DNA of 42,801 nucleotides from Hyphomicrobiales bacterium (GTDB taxonomy: Bacteria; Pseudomonadota; Alphaproteobacteria; JAPOUT01). The notes under the pieces were generated by a model. The model had not been told where the DNA came from and did not search any database. It saw nothing but the letters and a program-made list of their open reading frames with translations. This document shows, piece by piece, positions 1 to 8,067 of the stretch. The stretch spans positions 1-42,801 of the forward strand of contig JAPOUU010000023.1 in assembly GCA_026708505.1 (NCBI GenBank), in the 5' to 3' direction. Both the position numbers and the translations under genes were made by a program. How positions within the stretch are numbered: the first letter of the stretch is position 1; every line of letters starts with the position of its first letter.

Positions 1-1214
1 CCATGCTCGGAGGCATGCGCGGTGTTACCTGGACGCAGGTCGCCCAGTACATCGTTCTTATCATCGCGTACCTTGTGCCCGTGATCTGGATGTCCAACGT
101 CCAGGGCTTCGGAATCATTCCGCATTTCGGATACGGCGAGGCCGCCAGCCGAATTGCCGAACTCGAAGTTCAATACGGACTCCTTCCGGCCGCAGGAGAA
201 GCACCTGTGGGAGGCGTAAAGGTTCTCACAACCCCGCACTTCGATCCGCAAGGCGGAGAGAGCGCGTGGAAGTTTATAACCCTCGCTATCTGCATGATGG
301 CGGGAACCGCGTCCCTGCCCCACATTCTTATGCGCTACTTCACGACCCCGAGCGTGAGAAGCGCGAGATTGTCGGTGGGATACTCGCTGTTCTTCATCTT
401 CCTGCTTTACTTCACCGCGCCGGCTTTGGCGACGCTCACGAAGTTGCAATTGCTCGATCCGAGTTTGCCAACCGCCCTCATCGGACAGTCCATTGATAAG
501 GTTGCAAACTTGGACTGGGTGCAGAACTGGACAAGCGTAGGCATGCTGGCGGTCGTTGACCACAACGGCGACGGCGTCCTGCAGCTCAACGAGTTCTTCA
601 TGCGCCCCGATATCGTCGTGCTCGCCACGCCCGAAATTGCCGGCTTGCCCTATGTCATCTCCGGGCTCGTCGCGGCGGGTGGAATGGCGGCGGCAATGTC
701 GACCGCGGACGGACTTCTTCTCGCGATCGCAAACGCGCTCAGTCATGACCTCTACTACAAAATTATCGACCCCAAGGCCGATACGAAAGTACGTCTCGCT
801 GTTGCGCGCGTGTTGCTCATCGTCATCGGTGCCGCCGCCGCGTTCATCGCATCCCTGAAACTCACGGGGATTTTGGGCGCGGTCGCATGGGCGTTCTGCT
901 TCGCTTGCTCGGGGCTGTTCTTCCCGCTCGTGCTCGGTATCTGGTGGAAACGGGCCAATCGCGCCGGCGCCATCGCCGGCATGATTGCCGGGTTCGTTTC
1001 CGGGACTTGGTATCTCTACATGGTCTACACCGGAAACATGGAGCCGTGGTACGGCATTGACCACCTCCGTTTCGGTATCATCGGCATGCCCATTAGCCTC
1101 ATCGCTATGGTGGTCGTGAGCCTTGCAACCGAGGCGCCCGATGCAGAAACCCAGGCCATGGTCGATGAGATCCGGGATCCGACCGGACAGACCATCCTCG
1201 GTCAGACACACTGA
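1..1214 (+). CDS. Sodium:solute symporter, acetate-permease/VC_2705-like, 5' truncated by window edge
   Basis: C-terminal ~403 residues of a sodium/solute symporter (SSS) family transporter in the inner membrane. The reading frame is open to the left edge and the first visible ATG (base 3) is internal, because it falls in the conserved LGGMRGVTWTQVAQY helix of ActP/VC_2705-like proteins. Known relatives carry acetate or other short carboxylates with Na+. Multiple hydrophobic helices are evident, including the stretch near visible residues 212-240 containing AAGGMAAAMSTADGLLL, typical of the family. An extracytoplasmic loop contains an EF-hand-like calcium loop, DHNGDGVLQLNE, at visible residues 186-197 (bases 558-593). 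The tail ends in a short hydrophilic region. A strong hairpin and a small membrane protein gene follow. The substrate is inferred only from family. Confidence 0.88.
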   Translation, partial: MLGGMRGVTWTQVAQYIVLIIAYLVPVIWMSNVQGFGIIPHFGYGEAASRIAELEVQYGLLPAAGEAPVGGVKVLTTPHFDPQGGESAWKFITLAICMMAGTASLPHILMRYFTTPSVRSARLSVGYSLFFIFLLYFTAPALATLTKLQLLDPSLPTALIGQSIDKVANLDWVQNWTSVGMLAVVDHNGDGVLQLNEFFMRPDIVVLATPEIAGLPYVISGLVAAGGMAAAMSTADGLLLAIANALSHDLYYKIIDPKADTKVRLAVARVLLIVIGAAAAFIASLKLTGILGAVAWAFCFACSGLFFPLVLGIWWKRANRAGAIAGMIAGFVSGTWYLYMVYTGNMEPWYGIDHLRFGIIGMPISLIAMVVVSLATEAPDAETQAMVDEIRDPTGQTILGQTH

Positions 1215-1267
1215 CCGTCTACAAAACCGCGTCCGGCAGGGATACGCCGGGCGCAACCCTTACAGAC

Positions 1268-1298
1268 GGCTCCCGGGAGTTCCCTTCTCCCGGGAGCC
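1268..1298 (+). terminator. Strong hairpin after the symporter gene
   Basis: A perfect 12-bp GC-rich stem (1268-1279 pairing with 1287-1298) with a 7-nt loop lies 54 bases after the symporter stop. No T-run follows, so it is either a terminator that needs help or an mRNA-stabilising or attenuating hairpin between the symporter and the small membrane gene at 1330. Confidence 0.5.
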
Positions 1299-1329
1299 TC
1301 TGTGCATCTAACCAACGGATAAACGCAAC

Positions 1330-1683
1330 ATGAGCACCGATATCTTTCCGCTCTGGCTCATCCTGCTCGATTATGTTCTAGGAGCGATCATGTGGACGCT
1401 TGTCGGACGCTCCGCCATGAACCTGTTCCTGCCGGAAAATTCGGAATTCTTTTTTATGAAGGTATTCGTGCGCATGACAAATCCAATCCTGTGGGTCTTC
1501 TCCCCCATCACGCCGAAATTCCTCATCCCCCTGCTCGTCCCGCTTTATGTCGCGTGGTTCTTCTACATATTCCGCTTCTACGTAATGCCGCTCCTGCTCG
1601 GATATTCCGTCATGGGCATGCTCTCCTTCCCCCTCGAAAGCGACATCGCACGGTGGCTCTATGCCACTTTCGGCGGAAATTAG
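1330..1683 (+). CDS. Small integral membrane protein, possibly YggT-like
   Basis: 117-residue protein with three or four hydrophobic segments (about residues 7-30, 45-55, 60-85 and 85-105). The central NPILWVFSPITPKFLIPLLVP stretch resembles the loop-plus-helix of YggT-family proteins, where a proline-rich turn precedes a helix. That match is weak and the family call is tentative. It starts 115 bases after the symporter stop in the same direction, beyond a hairpin, and could be co-transcribed by readthrough. No clear ribosome-binding site precedes the ATG. Function unknown; it may be an accessory of the neighbouring transporter. Confidence 0.6.
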   Translation: MSTDIFPLWLILLDYVLGAIMWTLVGRSAMNLFLPENSEFFFMKVFVRMTNPILWVFSPITPKFLIPLLVPLYVAWFFYIFRFYVMPLLLGYSVMGMLSFPLESDIARWLYATFGGN

Positions 1684-1794
1684 CCGGAAACGCTCAAAAC
1701 AAATTTTTCAAAAATACTTGAAATTAATGCTGGAAAAATTCGAAATTTAACCGTTTAATTCCCTCCCGTGCAATAAACAGAAGAGGTTGCCCTC

Positions 1795-2559
1795 ATGACC
1801 GCCAAACCCCTTCCCTTCCGACACAACAGAAGCGATTTTTGGAACGAGCGCATTGATCTTGCCGCGGCGTTTCGTTGGGCCGCGCGCCTTGACCTCCATG
1901 AAGCCGTCGCCAACCACTTCTCCCTGGCCGTCAACGACACGGGAGAACAGTTCCTCATGAATCCGAACCAGGCGCATTTCAGTCGAATTCGCGCATCCGA
2001 CTTGTTACTGCTTGATGCCGGCGACTCCTCCTCCATGCAGCAGCCCGACGCGCCCGACCCGACAGCTTGGGGGCTTCACGGGTCTTTGCACCGCAAATGC
2101 CGGCACGCTCGCTGCGTCATGCATGTTCATTCCATCTACGCCACCGTGCTCGCATCCCTGCAAGACAGCCGCCTTCCGCCCATTGACCAAAACACCGCGT
2201 ATTTCTACGGACGTTACGTCATTGACGAAGAATTCAACGGCTTGGCGTTCGAAGAAGAGGGCGAGCGGTGCGCTTCCATGCTCCAAGACCCGAACATCAA
2301 AGTCATGATCATGGGCAACCACGGCATCCTTGTGCTCGGCGATAGCGTTGCCGATGCGTTCAATCGACTCTACTATTTCGAACGCGCCGCCAAAACTTAC
2401 ATCCTCGCGCTGCAGACCGGACAAAAGTTGCGAATTCTCTCCCACGAACTCGCAACAAAGACCGCCGCGCAACTCGAGGAATATCCGGAGCAATCCGAAC
2501 GCCATTTCGCCGAACTCAAGGCCATCCTCGACGACGAGAACTCGGATTACGCAGGATGA
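1795..2559 (+). CDS. Class II aldolase/adducin family protein
   Basis: 254-residue cytoplasmic protein of the class II aldolase/adducin (AraD/FucA-like) fold. Zinc-ligand histidines are visible as MHVHS (H110, H112) and GNHG (H176). Family members are zinc-dependent and catalyse retro-aldol cleavage, epimerisation or decarboxylation of small sugar phosphates or hydroxy acids; the actual substrate cannot be read from the sequence. Length fits the family. AAGAGG lies 8 bases before the ATG. The stop overlaps the start of a 32-codon ORF, and the DddP-like hydrolase gene follows 101 bases later, so these probably form one transcript. The 110 bases upstream are AT-rich and could hold the promoter. 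Confidence 0.85.
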   Translation: MTAKPLPFRHNRSDFWNERIDLAAAFRWAARLDLHEAVANHFSLAVNDTGEQFLMNPNQAHFSRIRASDLLLLDAGDSSSMQQPDAPDPTAWGLHGSLHRKCRHARCVMHVHSIYATVLASLQDSRLPPIDQNTAYFYGRYVIDEEFNGLAFEEEGERCASMLQDPNIKVMIMGNHGILVLGDSVADAFNRLYYFERAAKTYILALQTGQKLRILSHELATKTAAQLEEYPEQSERHFAELKAILDDENSDYAG

Positions 2560-2654
2560 GCGCTATGTCCTGCCCGAAACCGGTCAATGCCGCATCCACC
2601 GGCATCAAACTCGATGGTGACAAACTCCTGCAAATTGCACGACGAACCATGTAG
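2556..2654 (+). CDS. Short ORF coupled to the aldolase stop (32 aa, doubtful)
   Basis: ATG at 2556 overlaps the TGA of the aldolase (ATGA, 4-base overlap), with GCAGGA immediately before it. The frame runs 32 codons to TAG at 2652-2654, six bases before the ATG of the next gene. The product ends in KLDGDKLLQIARRTM and matches nothing I recognise. It may couple translation across the gap, be the remnant of a lost gene, or be chance. Low confidence that it makes a functional peptide. Confidence 0.3.
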   Translation: MSAMSCPKPVNAASTGIKLDGDKLLQIARRTM

Positions 2655-2660
2655 TCGAAA

Positions 2661-3959
2661 ATGAACGATGCCCTTGATTACACAAAAACTTTTCCCGCAA
2701 AGCCGCATCCCCTGACTTTGGAAGAAGCGGCCTGGATAACGCCGCCGACACAAATCACCGATACCGAAAATATGATGGACGTGCCCCGGATGCGCGCCTA
2801 TCGGCGCAACCGGATCCGCGAACAACTGCGCCTGGAAGGCATCGGCGCGGTTATCCTCACCACGCCCTTGTCGATACGCTACGCTGCCGGTGTGCGCAAC
2901 TGCGCGCTGTTCCAAACGCATATTCCGGTGGGATATTTGTTTGTGCCTGCGGAAGGCCCCGTGATTCTCTTTGATTCGGACCCCGGACGCGAGACCGGGC
3001 GACAGTTGGAAGTCATCGACGAAGTGCGCGACGACCTCGTCCCCGTATCTTACATGTTCGGAGGCAGTCGCATGGAGGAGCAGACGTCGAGATGGGCGGC
3101 GCAAATGGCCGATCTCGTTCGAACGCATTGCGGCGGTGAAAAACGCATCGCCGTTGAAATTCCCAACGGCTTCGCCTTTGCGGCGCTGCAGGCACAGGGC
3201 ATCGAACCCGTTGACGCCGCCGGCATCATGGCGCAGGCACGCAAGATTAAAAGCCCCGAGGAAATCCTCGCGATGAATCTTGCCGTCGCCGTTGCCGAGG
3301 ACGGCATGACGCGCATGCGCAGGGAATTGCGCAACGGCATCCGGGAACAACAATTGTGGTCGTTGATGTGGCAAGCGCTCATTGAGGGCGGCGGCGAATG
3401 GATAGAATACCGGCTGATGTCCACGGGAGACCGAAGCAATCCGTGGCAACAGGAGGTATCAAGTCGAATGATCCGGGCCGACGACCTTGTGGTGTTTGAC
3501 TGCGGCATGATTGGGCCGTTTGCTTACGGAGCCGATATCTCGCGGGCGTTTCATTCCGGCCCGGGCAAACCGAGCGCAGAGCAGAAAAAACTCTACACCC
3601 TCGCCTGGGAAGAGATTACCCACAACAAAACGCTTATGCGGGCGGGTGCGAGCTTTCGCGAGATTATCGAGGCGCGCTACCGCCAACCCGAAGGCTTCGG
3701 CGAACAACTCTACACCTGCGTTGCGCACGGACTCGGCATGGGAGACGAATGGCCGACACTATTGCATTCAACCGACGATCCGGACCATTTCGACGGCGAG
3801 TTGGAAGCAGGAATGGTAATTTGCGTTGAGAGCTATGTCGGCCAAACGGGAGGCGTTGAAGGAGTTAAACTGGAAGATCAATGCCTCGTAACCGAGAGCG
3901 GCTTGATTACGCTTTCGCGCTACCCCTTCGAGGAAAACCTTCTCGCACGAGAAGTGTGA
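2661..3959 (+). CDS. M24-family metallohydrolase, DddP-like (DMSP lyase homologue or aminopeptidase P-like)
   Basis: 432 residues with the creatinase/aminopeptidase P two-domain layout: N-terminal domain to about residue 200, then the pita-bread metal domain. It resembles DddP (an M24-fold DMSP lyase) along much of its length: a GGEWIE segment, TNPW/SNPW-like turn, the HGxGxxDEWP block, CVE and KLEDQ. Probable metal ligands are D280, D292, H356, E390 and E405; D362 aligns with the proposed catalytic Asp of DddP and Y351 with its active-site Tyr. In place of DddP's extra ligand Asp there is G282, which is the ordinary M24 peptidase pattern (DxG...D). So it may be a DddP relative with another substrate. 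Follows the aldolase gene in the same direction; no good ribosome-binding site is visible. Confidence 0.8.
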   Translation: MNDALDYTKTFPAKPHPLTLEEAAWITPPTQITDTENMMDVPRMRAYRRNRIREQLRLEGIGAVILTTPLSIRYAAGVRNCALFQTHIPVGYLFVPAEGPVILFDSDPGRETGRQLEVIDEVRDDLVPVSYMFGGSRMEEQTSRWAAQMADLVRTHCGGEKRIAVEIPNGFAFAALQAQGIEPVDAAGIMAQARKIKSPEEILAMNLAVAVAEDGMTRMRRELRNGIREQQLWSLMWQALIEGGGEWIEYRLMSTGDRSNPWQQEVSSRMIRADDLVVFDCGMIGPFAYGADISRAFHSGPGKPSAEQKKLYTLAWEEITHNKTLMRAGASFREIIEARYRQPEGFGEQLYTCVAHGLGMGDEWPTLLHSTDDPDHFDGELEAGMVICVESYVGQTGGVEGVKLEDQCLVTESGLITLSRYPFEENLLAREV

Positions 3960-3977
3960 ACTTCACTATACAAACCC

Positions 3978-4568
3978 TCATCGCCGGAAGAGAAACCTTT
4001 GCAGCGCGTCCATAAACCCGCCCTGTGAAGCATTGCCGCCGGCCGGAGCGGCAGGCTTGAAGCGCGAGGCGGAACCATATGCGCGGCTTGCATAAATCAA
4101 CGGCGAGCCCTTTCCGGCAATGAAAATATCGCTCACCTCCCCGAAGAAAACATAATGTTCGCCAATCCGGTTGGAAGATGCAACGATGCAATCGAAAGCA
4201 ACCAGCGGGTCCACAATCCGGGGCGCTCCCGACGGCATCGCCAGCCAATCGGCGCATTCGAACTTATCTTCGATTGTTTCTTTGCGACGCCCCGCGAAAA
4301 TATCCGAAATATGCGCCTGGTCGTCACGCAGGATATTCACGCAAAAAACACCGTTGTCATGCATGCGCGACGCCGCAGGGCTTTCGTGATGCACGCAGAC
4401 CAAGAGCGTCGGGCGTGGCGTCTCCGCCGACACCGATGTCATTGCCGAAACCGTCACGCCCGCGCGGCCGGCGGAACCGTCCGTTGTGACAACGTTCACC
4501 GTGCACGCCGCATAGCTCATGCCGCCAAGAAATTTTTCCCGCAATTCCGAATTCAGCATCTGCTCCAT
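3978..4568 (-). CDS. Flavin reductase family protein
   Basis: 196-residue protein of the flavin reductase/FMN-binding split-barrel family. The N-terminal GGMSYAACTVNVVTTDGSAGRAG resembles the flavin-binding start of HpaC/NtaB-type reductases, followed by VTVSAMTSVS and PRPTLLVCV, with GEHYVFFGEV later. Such enzymes reduce free FMN or FAD with NAD(P)H for a partner monooxygenase; no partner is adjacent. The C-terminal ~30 residues (after SRFKPAA) are an extra arginine-rich tail. GGTGGAG lies about 5 bases upstream of the ATG. Convergent with the DddP-like gene (18 bases apart) and divergent from the EamA transporter. Confidence 0.85.
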   Translation of the reverse strand: MEQMLNSELREKFLGGMSYAACTVNVVTTDGSAGRAGVTVSAMTSVSAETPRPTLLVCVHHESPAASRMHDNGVFCVNILRDDQAHISDIFAGRRKETIEDKFECADWLAMPSGAPRIVDPLVAFDCIVASSNRIGEHYVFFGEVSDIFIAGKGSPLIYASRAYGSASRFKPAAPAGGNASQGGFMDALQRFLFRR

Positions 4569-4757
4569 TCTCCACCTTGGCGCTCCAATACAAGGACTTC
4601 GCCCGTTTCCCCGGCCACAATGCCATAAAAAGACCGGCGGGGCGAATCGCCTCCGCCTACATTACGACAGCCGCCGAAGCGATTGGGCTGGAATATCATC
4701 GAACAACAGGATACCCTCCCTGCAGACATAAGTCTTGTGCAACAGGGGATATATCCC

Positions 4758-5639
4758 ATGTCCAAATCCTACGCGACCGGTGTGGCGCTCGTTCTTGTCG
4801 CCGCAATGTCCTGGAGCACCGCCGGGCTGTTCACCCGCGTTGTTACGACCGATATCCCCACCACTTTATTCTGGCGCGCTGTTTTCGGGTGTGTTTGCGT
4901 GCTTCTCATCTTCCTCGCTGTGCGACGTCCGAAACGCCTCAGTGAAGCCTGGCGCTTCCGGTTGGGCGAGGCCGTTGTGGCGCTGTTCTCGGCGCTGGGC
5001 ATGATGTGCTTTATCTCCGCATTCTTCCATACATCCATCGCCAATGTTTCCTTCATCTACGGCGCCATGCCTCTTGTCACCATGCTGATGGCATGGCTCA
5101 TTCTGCGCGACGCCATCACGCCAACGGCCATTATCGCAACCCTGTTCAGCTGCCTCGGCGCGGCCATCCTTGTTTGGGGAGGGCAAAACTTCAATGATCT
5201 GCTCGGCATCGCGCTCGCCTTCCTCATGACCTTGTTCATGGCGGGCATGACCGTATCGGCAAAATTTTTTCCCGAGGCCGATGCCATGAAAGCCGCCTAC
5301 CTCTCCGCATTCATGGCGGCCGTGTTCATGCTGCCCTTCGCGACATTGCTCTCGGTCTCCCCCCAAGACATGGCGTGGCTGGCGCTTTACGGCGTCGTCA
5401 ATATCGGATTGGGGTTTGGAGTCTATCTCCTTGGCGTTGCGCGCATTCCCGCACTAGCAGCCGCGCTTATCGGTTTGTCCGAAATCCCCCTTGCACCCGT
5501 CTGGGCATATCTTTTATTCAACGAACAACTCACCCTTGCCATTGCGATAGGCGGCTTGCTGATTCTGCTGGCGTCCGTTCTCTATATTGTTTCGGCAGGC
5601 AGAAAATCCCGCCGGGCTTCTTCCGGCACCGCCGTTTGA
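4758..5639 (+). CDS. DMT superfamily transporter, EamA-type (10 TM)
   Basis: 293-residue inner-membrane protein with two EamA repeats of about five helices each (roughly residues 5-135 and 150-280), typical of the drug/metabolite transporter superfamily that exports amino acids or other small molecules. I chose the ATG at 4758 because AGGGGA lies 8 bases before it and the first helix starts right after MSKSYATG; an ATG 75 bases upstream would add a hydrophilic extension not usual in the family. The C-terminus is short and arginine-rich. The 3' end overlaps the convergent ArsR-type gene by 58 bases. Substrate unknown. Confidence 0.85.
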   Translation: MSKSYATGVALVLVAAMSWSTAGLFTRVVTTDIPTTLFWRAVFGCVCVLLIFLAVRRPKRLSEAWRFRLGEAVVALFSALGMMCFISAFFHTSIANVSFIYGAMPLVTMLMAWLILRDAITPTAIIATLFSCLGAAILVWGGQNFNDLLGIALAFLMTLFMAGMTVSAKFFPEADAMKAAYLSAFMAAVFMLPFATLLSVSPQDMAWLALYGVVNIGLGFGVYLLGVARIPALAAALIGLSEIPLAPVWAYLLFNEQLTLAIAIGGLLILLASVLYIVSAGRKSRRASSGTAV

Positions 5640-6322
5640 CGATTCAAGAACGACAAGTCGAGGTTCAAAACCTCCGAAAAGAAACTCCGCCCCGCCTGCG
5701 TAACCGCAACGGAGCGATTATTGGGCGAGCGCCGGATGAATCCGTGCTCCAGCATTTTTTCGGCAAACGCCGCTCCAAAAGATCCTGCGACATGGGGCAG
5801 ACGTTCGCTCCAATCAACGCAACGCGGGCAAAGTTTCCGTTTCTTCAAGCGCAGCGCCGCCAAATCCATGCCGATGTCTTCGTAAATCCGATGTCCGTTA
5901 TCGGGAAGCCGGAAACTCTCCTCTTCGAGAAACAATGCGCCCTTGGCGACGAGACCCCGGGAAATCGCCACGCCCAACTCTCCGGCAAGATGGTCATAGC
6001 AAAAACGCGCGCTTTTTAATTCCGGCTTGATGCGCGGACGCTTCTTTCCTCCTTTCCGGTCCGGAAGGTCCCGTGCCAGATTTTCAATCAGGGAGGCAAC
6101 CTCCCCGCCGGCCAGTTCGTAATAATGATAGCGTCCGCACTTGCGCCTGCGGATCAAGCCGCCGCGCGTCAGCTCGTTGAGATGGCTGCTCGCCGTCTGG
6201 TTGGCAACGCCCGCCCGGTATGCCAGCTCGCTCGCCGGCAACGCCGTTCCTCCCATCAAAGCAAGCAAAATGGAGACCCTGCTCTCCTGGCCTATTAATC
6301 TTCCAAATTCCGTCAGTTCCAT
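5582..6322 (-). CDS. ArsR/SmtB-type winged-helix transcriptional regulator with C-terminal sensor domain
   Basis: 246 residues. An N-terminal winged-helix domain (about residues 1-80) shows the ArsR pattern: LIGQESRVSILLAL, LAYRAGVANQTASSHLNEL as recognition helix, then the wing GGLIRRRKCGRYHYYEL. A larger C-terminal region contains CPRCVDWSERLPHVAGSFG, a block found in a subgroup of ArsR-like regulators often next to transporters. The cysteine pair in CPRC could bind metal or sense redox state (inference). GGAGGG precedes the ATG. It starts 22 bases after the CutA/NIF3-like gene ends, so the two form an operon. Its 3' end runs into the end of the EamA transporter gene, a likely target by position only. 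Confidence 0.82.
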   Translation of the reverse strand: MELTEFGRLIGQESRVSILLALMGGTALPASELAYRAGVANQTASSHLNELTRGGLIRRRKCGRYHYYELAGGEVASLIENLARDLPDRKGGKKRPRIKPELKSARFCYDHLAGELGVAISRGLVAKGALFLEEESFRLPDNGHRIYEDIGMDLAALRLKKRKLCPRCVDWSERLPHVAGSFGAAFAEKMLEHGFIRRSPNNRSVAVTQAGRSFFSEVLNLDLSFLNRQTAVPEEARRDFLPAETI

Positions 6323-6344
6323 TTTCCCTCCGTTGATGCGCGCA

Positions 6345-6812
6345 TCAGGATTGTTTCACACTCTTCGCGACACTGCCATGCAATTCTTTTGCATCGGCGC
6401 GATTCCAATATCTGTTCGGATTGTCTTCGTTCTTGAGCGTTCCGGAGAGATAACTCCAACTCTGCGTTACCGAAATCGTCGGCTCCTCGTGCACATGCGC
6501 GCGCACGATGGTTTCAATCGCATGATTCAAACTTTCCATGTCCTGGGGAATCAGCAAGACGATCTCCGCCGAAGGGACGTCGCGAACAACCTCTTCCGCG
6601 CCGCCATGGGCGCCTTCCTCGTTTTTAAAGCGCACGCTTGCGTCCCTTCGAACAAACATGCAGTGACTGTATGCGCCCTGGAGCAAGGGTATGTCTTTTT
6701 CGATTGCGGCAATGAGATCATCGAGAGCGGCCAGAGGCGTCTGCACCGCAATCATCCAGCGGCAATTGAGGGAAAACTCCTCGCGTTTGATTAGTGAATC
6801 ACGGGACTCCAT
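6345..6812 (-). CDS. CutA/NIF3-like alpha-beta protein, function unknown
   Basis: 155-residue cytoplasmic protein. The core reads MIAVQTPLAALDDLIAAIEK, then CMFVRRDASVRFKNEEGAHGG, and ends in AHVHEEPTISVTQSW and a DNPNRYWNR block. The VHEEP motif after an amphipathic helix recalls the HPYEEP of CutA and the C-terminal domain of NIF3/YqfO, which are ferredoxin-like trimer folds that bind metals or small ligands. This is fold-level inference; the NPNRYWNR block suggests a distinct conserved family I cannot name. The start at 6812 is chosen over longer frames because GGAG lies just before it. First gene of an operon with the ArsR-like regulator. A CCGG-rich inverted repeat (6869-6888) upstream could be an operator. 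Confidence 0.6.
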   Translation of the reverse strand: MESRDSLIKREEFSLNCRWMIAVQTPLAALDDLIAAIEKDIPLLQGAYSHCMFVRRDASVRFKNEEGAHGGAEEVVRDVPSAEIVLLIPQDMESLNHAIETIVRAHVHEEPTISVTQSWSYLSGTLKNEDNPNRYWNRADAKELHGSVAKSVKQS

Positions 6813-7004
6813 TGCTCCATATCCTGTCTGCCTCGCTGTTTTATCCGGCCGCGCCTCTCCTCCGGCGCAAACCGGCCCCAACCGGTTTTAATTTTAGACG
6901 GGAAAAAAGGAGAATCAACAAAGAACGTTTCGGTGAAAACCGAAATATCGGAGAAGAGTTTTCCGAAGATGCGGGTTTTCGCGGGCCGCATGCGGGCAAG
7001 TCGA

Positions 7005-7032
7005 GGGCATCGGCGCGGATGTGCCGATGCCC
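7005..7032 (-). terminator. Hairpin downstream of proX
   Basis: A perfect 10-bp stem (7005-7014 pairing with 7023-7032) with an 8-nt loop starts 22 bases after the proX stop codon on the minus strand. There is no clear T-run, so it may stop transcription or protect the 3' end of the proVWX transcript. Confidence 0.5.
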
Positions 7033-7053
7033 CCGAATGCCGTGAAGGAGCCG

Positions 7054-8040
7054 TTAGCGGGCCGCGCGCGCTGCAGCGAGCCAGCCGTCGTAGGTTCCCT
7101 TGTTGGCGCGAATCCACTCGTCGACATGACGATCGATATCGGCGGAAGAATCCTCTCCGTCTGCGACCTTTTTGTTTTGGGCGGAGACGTCGTTGATGTC
7201 GAGCACCGCAATTTCGAAGAGAGCCTCTGCGGCGGGGTTGTCCGCAAGGAAATCATCGGTTGCGACGACTCGGATGGAGTCGACCGCGAATCCGAGGTCT
7301 TTGCCGTTGAAAACGGTTTCCTCGACGGCACCGTCGGGCAGCGACGAGTACGGCACTGCGAGCCATTCAACGTCCTCACCCGGAACAAGCGCACCGGAGA
7401 CCCAGTACGGCGTCCACGTGTAGTAGAGAACCTTGTCGCCTTTTGTGTGCCGCGCGATGGTATCAGCGATGATCGCATTGTAGGCGCCCTGGTTGTGATT
7501 GACGGTGCCGCGCAGGTCAAACTCGGTGAGCTGGTGCTCGATGACCCTCTCACAGCCCCAGCCGGGAGCGCACCCGGCAAGGTCGGCCTTGCCGTCGTTG
7601 TCCGCATCGAACATCGCGGCAACTTTCGGATCTGTGAATTGTCCGAGGTTTTGGATGCCGGCGTCATAGCTGTTCTTGTCGACAAGGTAGCCCTGCAGCG
7701 CGCCGGCAATGTAGTTGCCGACTTTCTCGAGAACGGCGTCCCCGCCGGATTCCTCGAAGAAGGCATGGTGGAGCTTGTTCCAGTGAACGGCGGTGAAGTC
7801 GCCGTCGCCGGTTCCCAGCGCGAGGTGGATGGTTTGATACTCGACCTCCTGGGGCTCGGCAACGGTGTAGCCGAGGTCTTCGAGCGCGCGGAAAAGAATG
7901 CGGTGCTGGAAGATTTCCTCGACCGAGGGCGCCATGACCGGACGCACGGTAACGCCTTCGCCGGGGTTGTGGTTGTTGGCAAGCGCGGGAGTTGCAACAA
8001 GTGCAAAAGCCGCGATTGCGAAGGTGAATTTATTAAGCAT
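7054..8040 (-). CDS. proX: Glycine betaine/proline betaine ABC transporter, periplasmic binding protein
   Basis: 328-residue ProX homologue. A signal peptide (residues 1 to about 21, MLNKFTFAIAAFALVATPALA) is followed by a two-lobed periplasmic binding protein of the usual length. Diagnostic features are AVHWNKLHHAF, the FDADNDGKADLAGCAPGWGCE block (the two cysteines and the Asp-rich turn are also in E. coli ProX) and YYTWTPYWVSGAL. Tryptophans in these three places correspond to the aromatic cage that binds quaternary ammonium groups in the family. AAGGAA lies 6 bases before the ATG. Last gene of proV-proW-proX, 27 bases after proW. Confidence 0.93.
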   Translation of the reverse strand: MLNKFTFAIAAFALVATPALANNHNPGEGVTVRPVMAPSVEEIFQHRILFRALEDLGYTVAEPQEVEYQTIHLALGTGDGDFTAVHWNKLHHAFFEESGGDAVLEKVGNYIAGALQGYLVDKNSYDAGIQNLGQFTDPKVAAMFDADNDGKADLAGCAPGWGCERVIEHQLTEFDLRGTVNHNQGAYNAIIADTIARHTKGDKVLYYTWTPYWVSGALVPGEDVEWLAVPYSSLPDGAVEETVFNGKDLGFAVDSIRVVATDDFLADNPAAEALFEIAVLDINDVSAQNKKVADGEDSSADIDRHVDEWIRANKGTYDGWLAAARAAR

Positions 8041-8067
8041 GATATTTCCTTTTGTTATTACGGTTGG

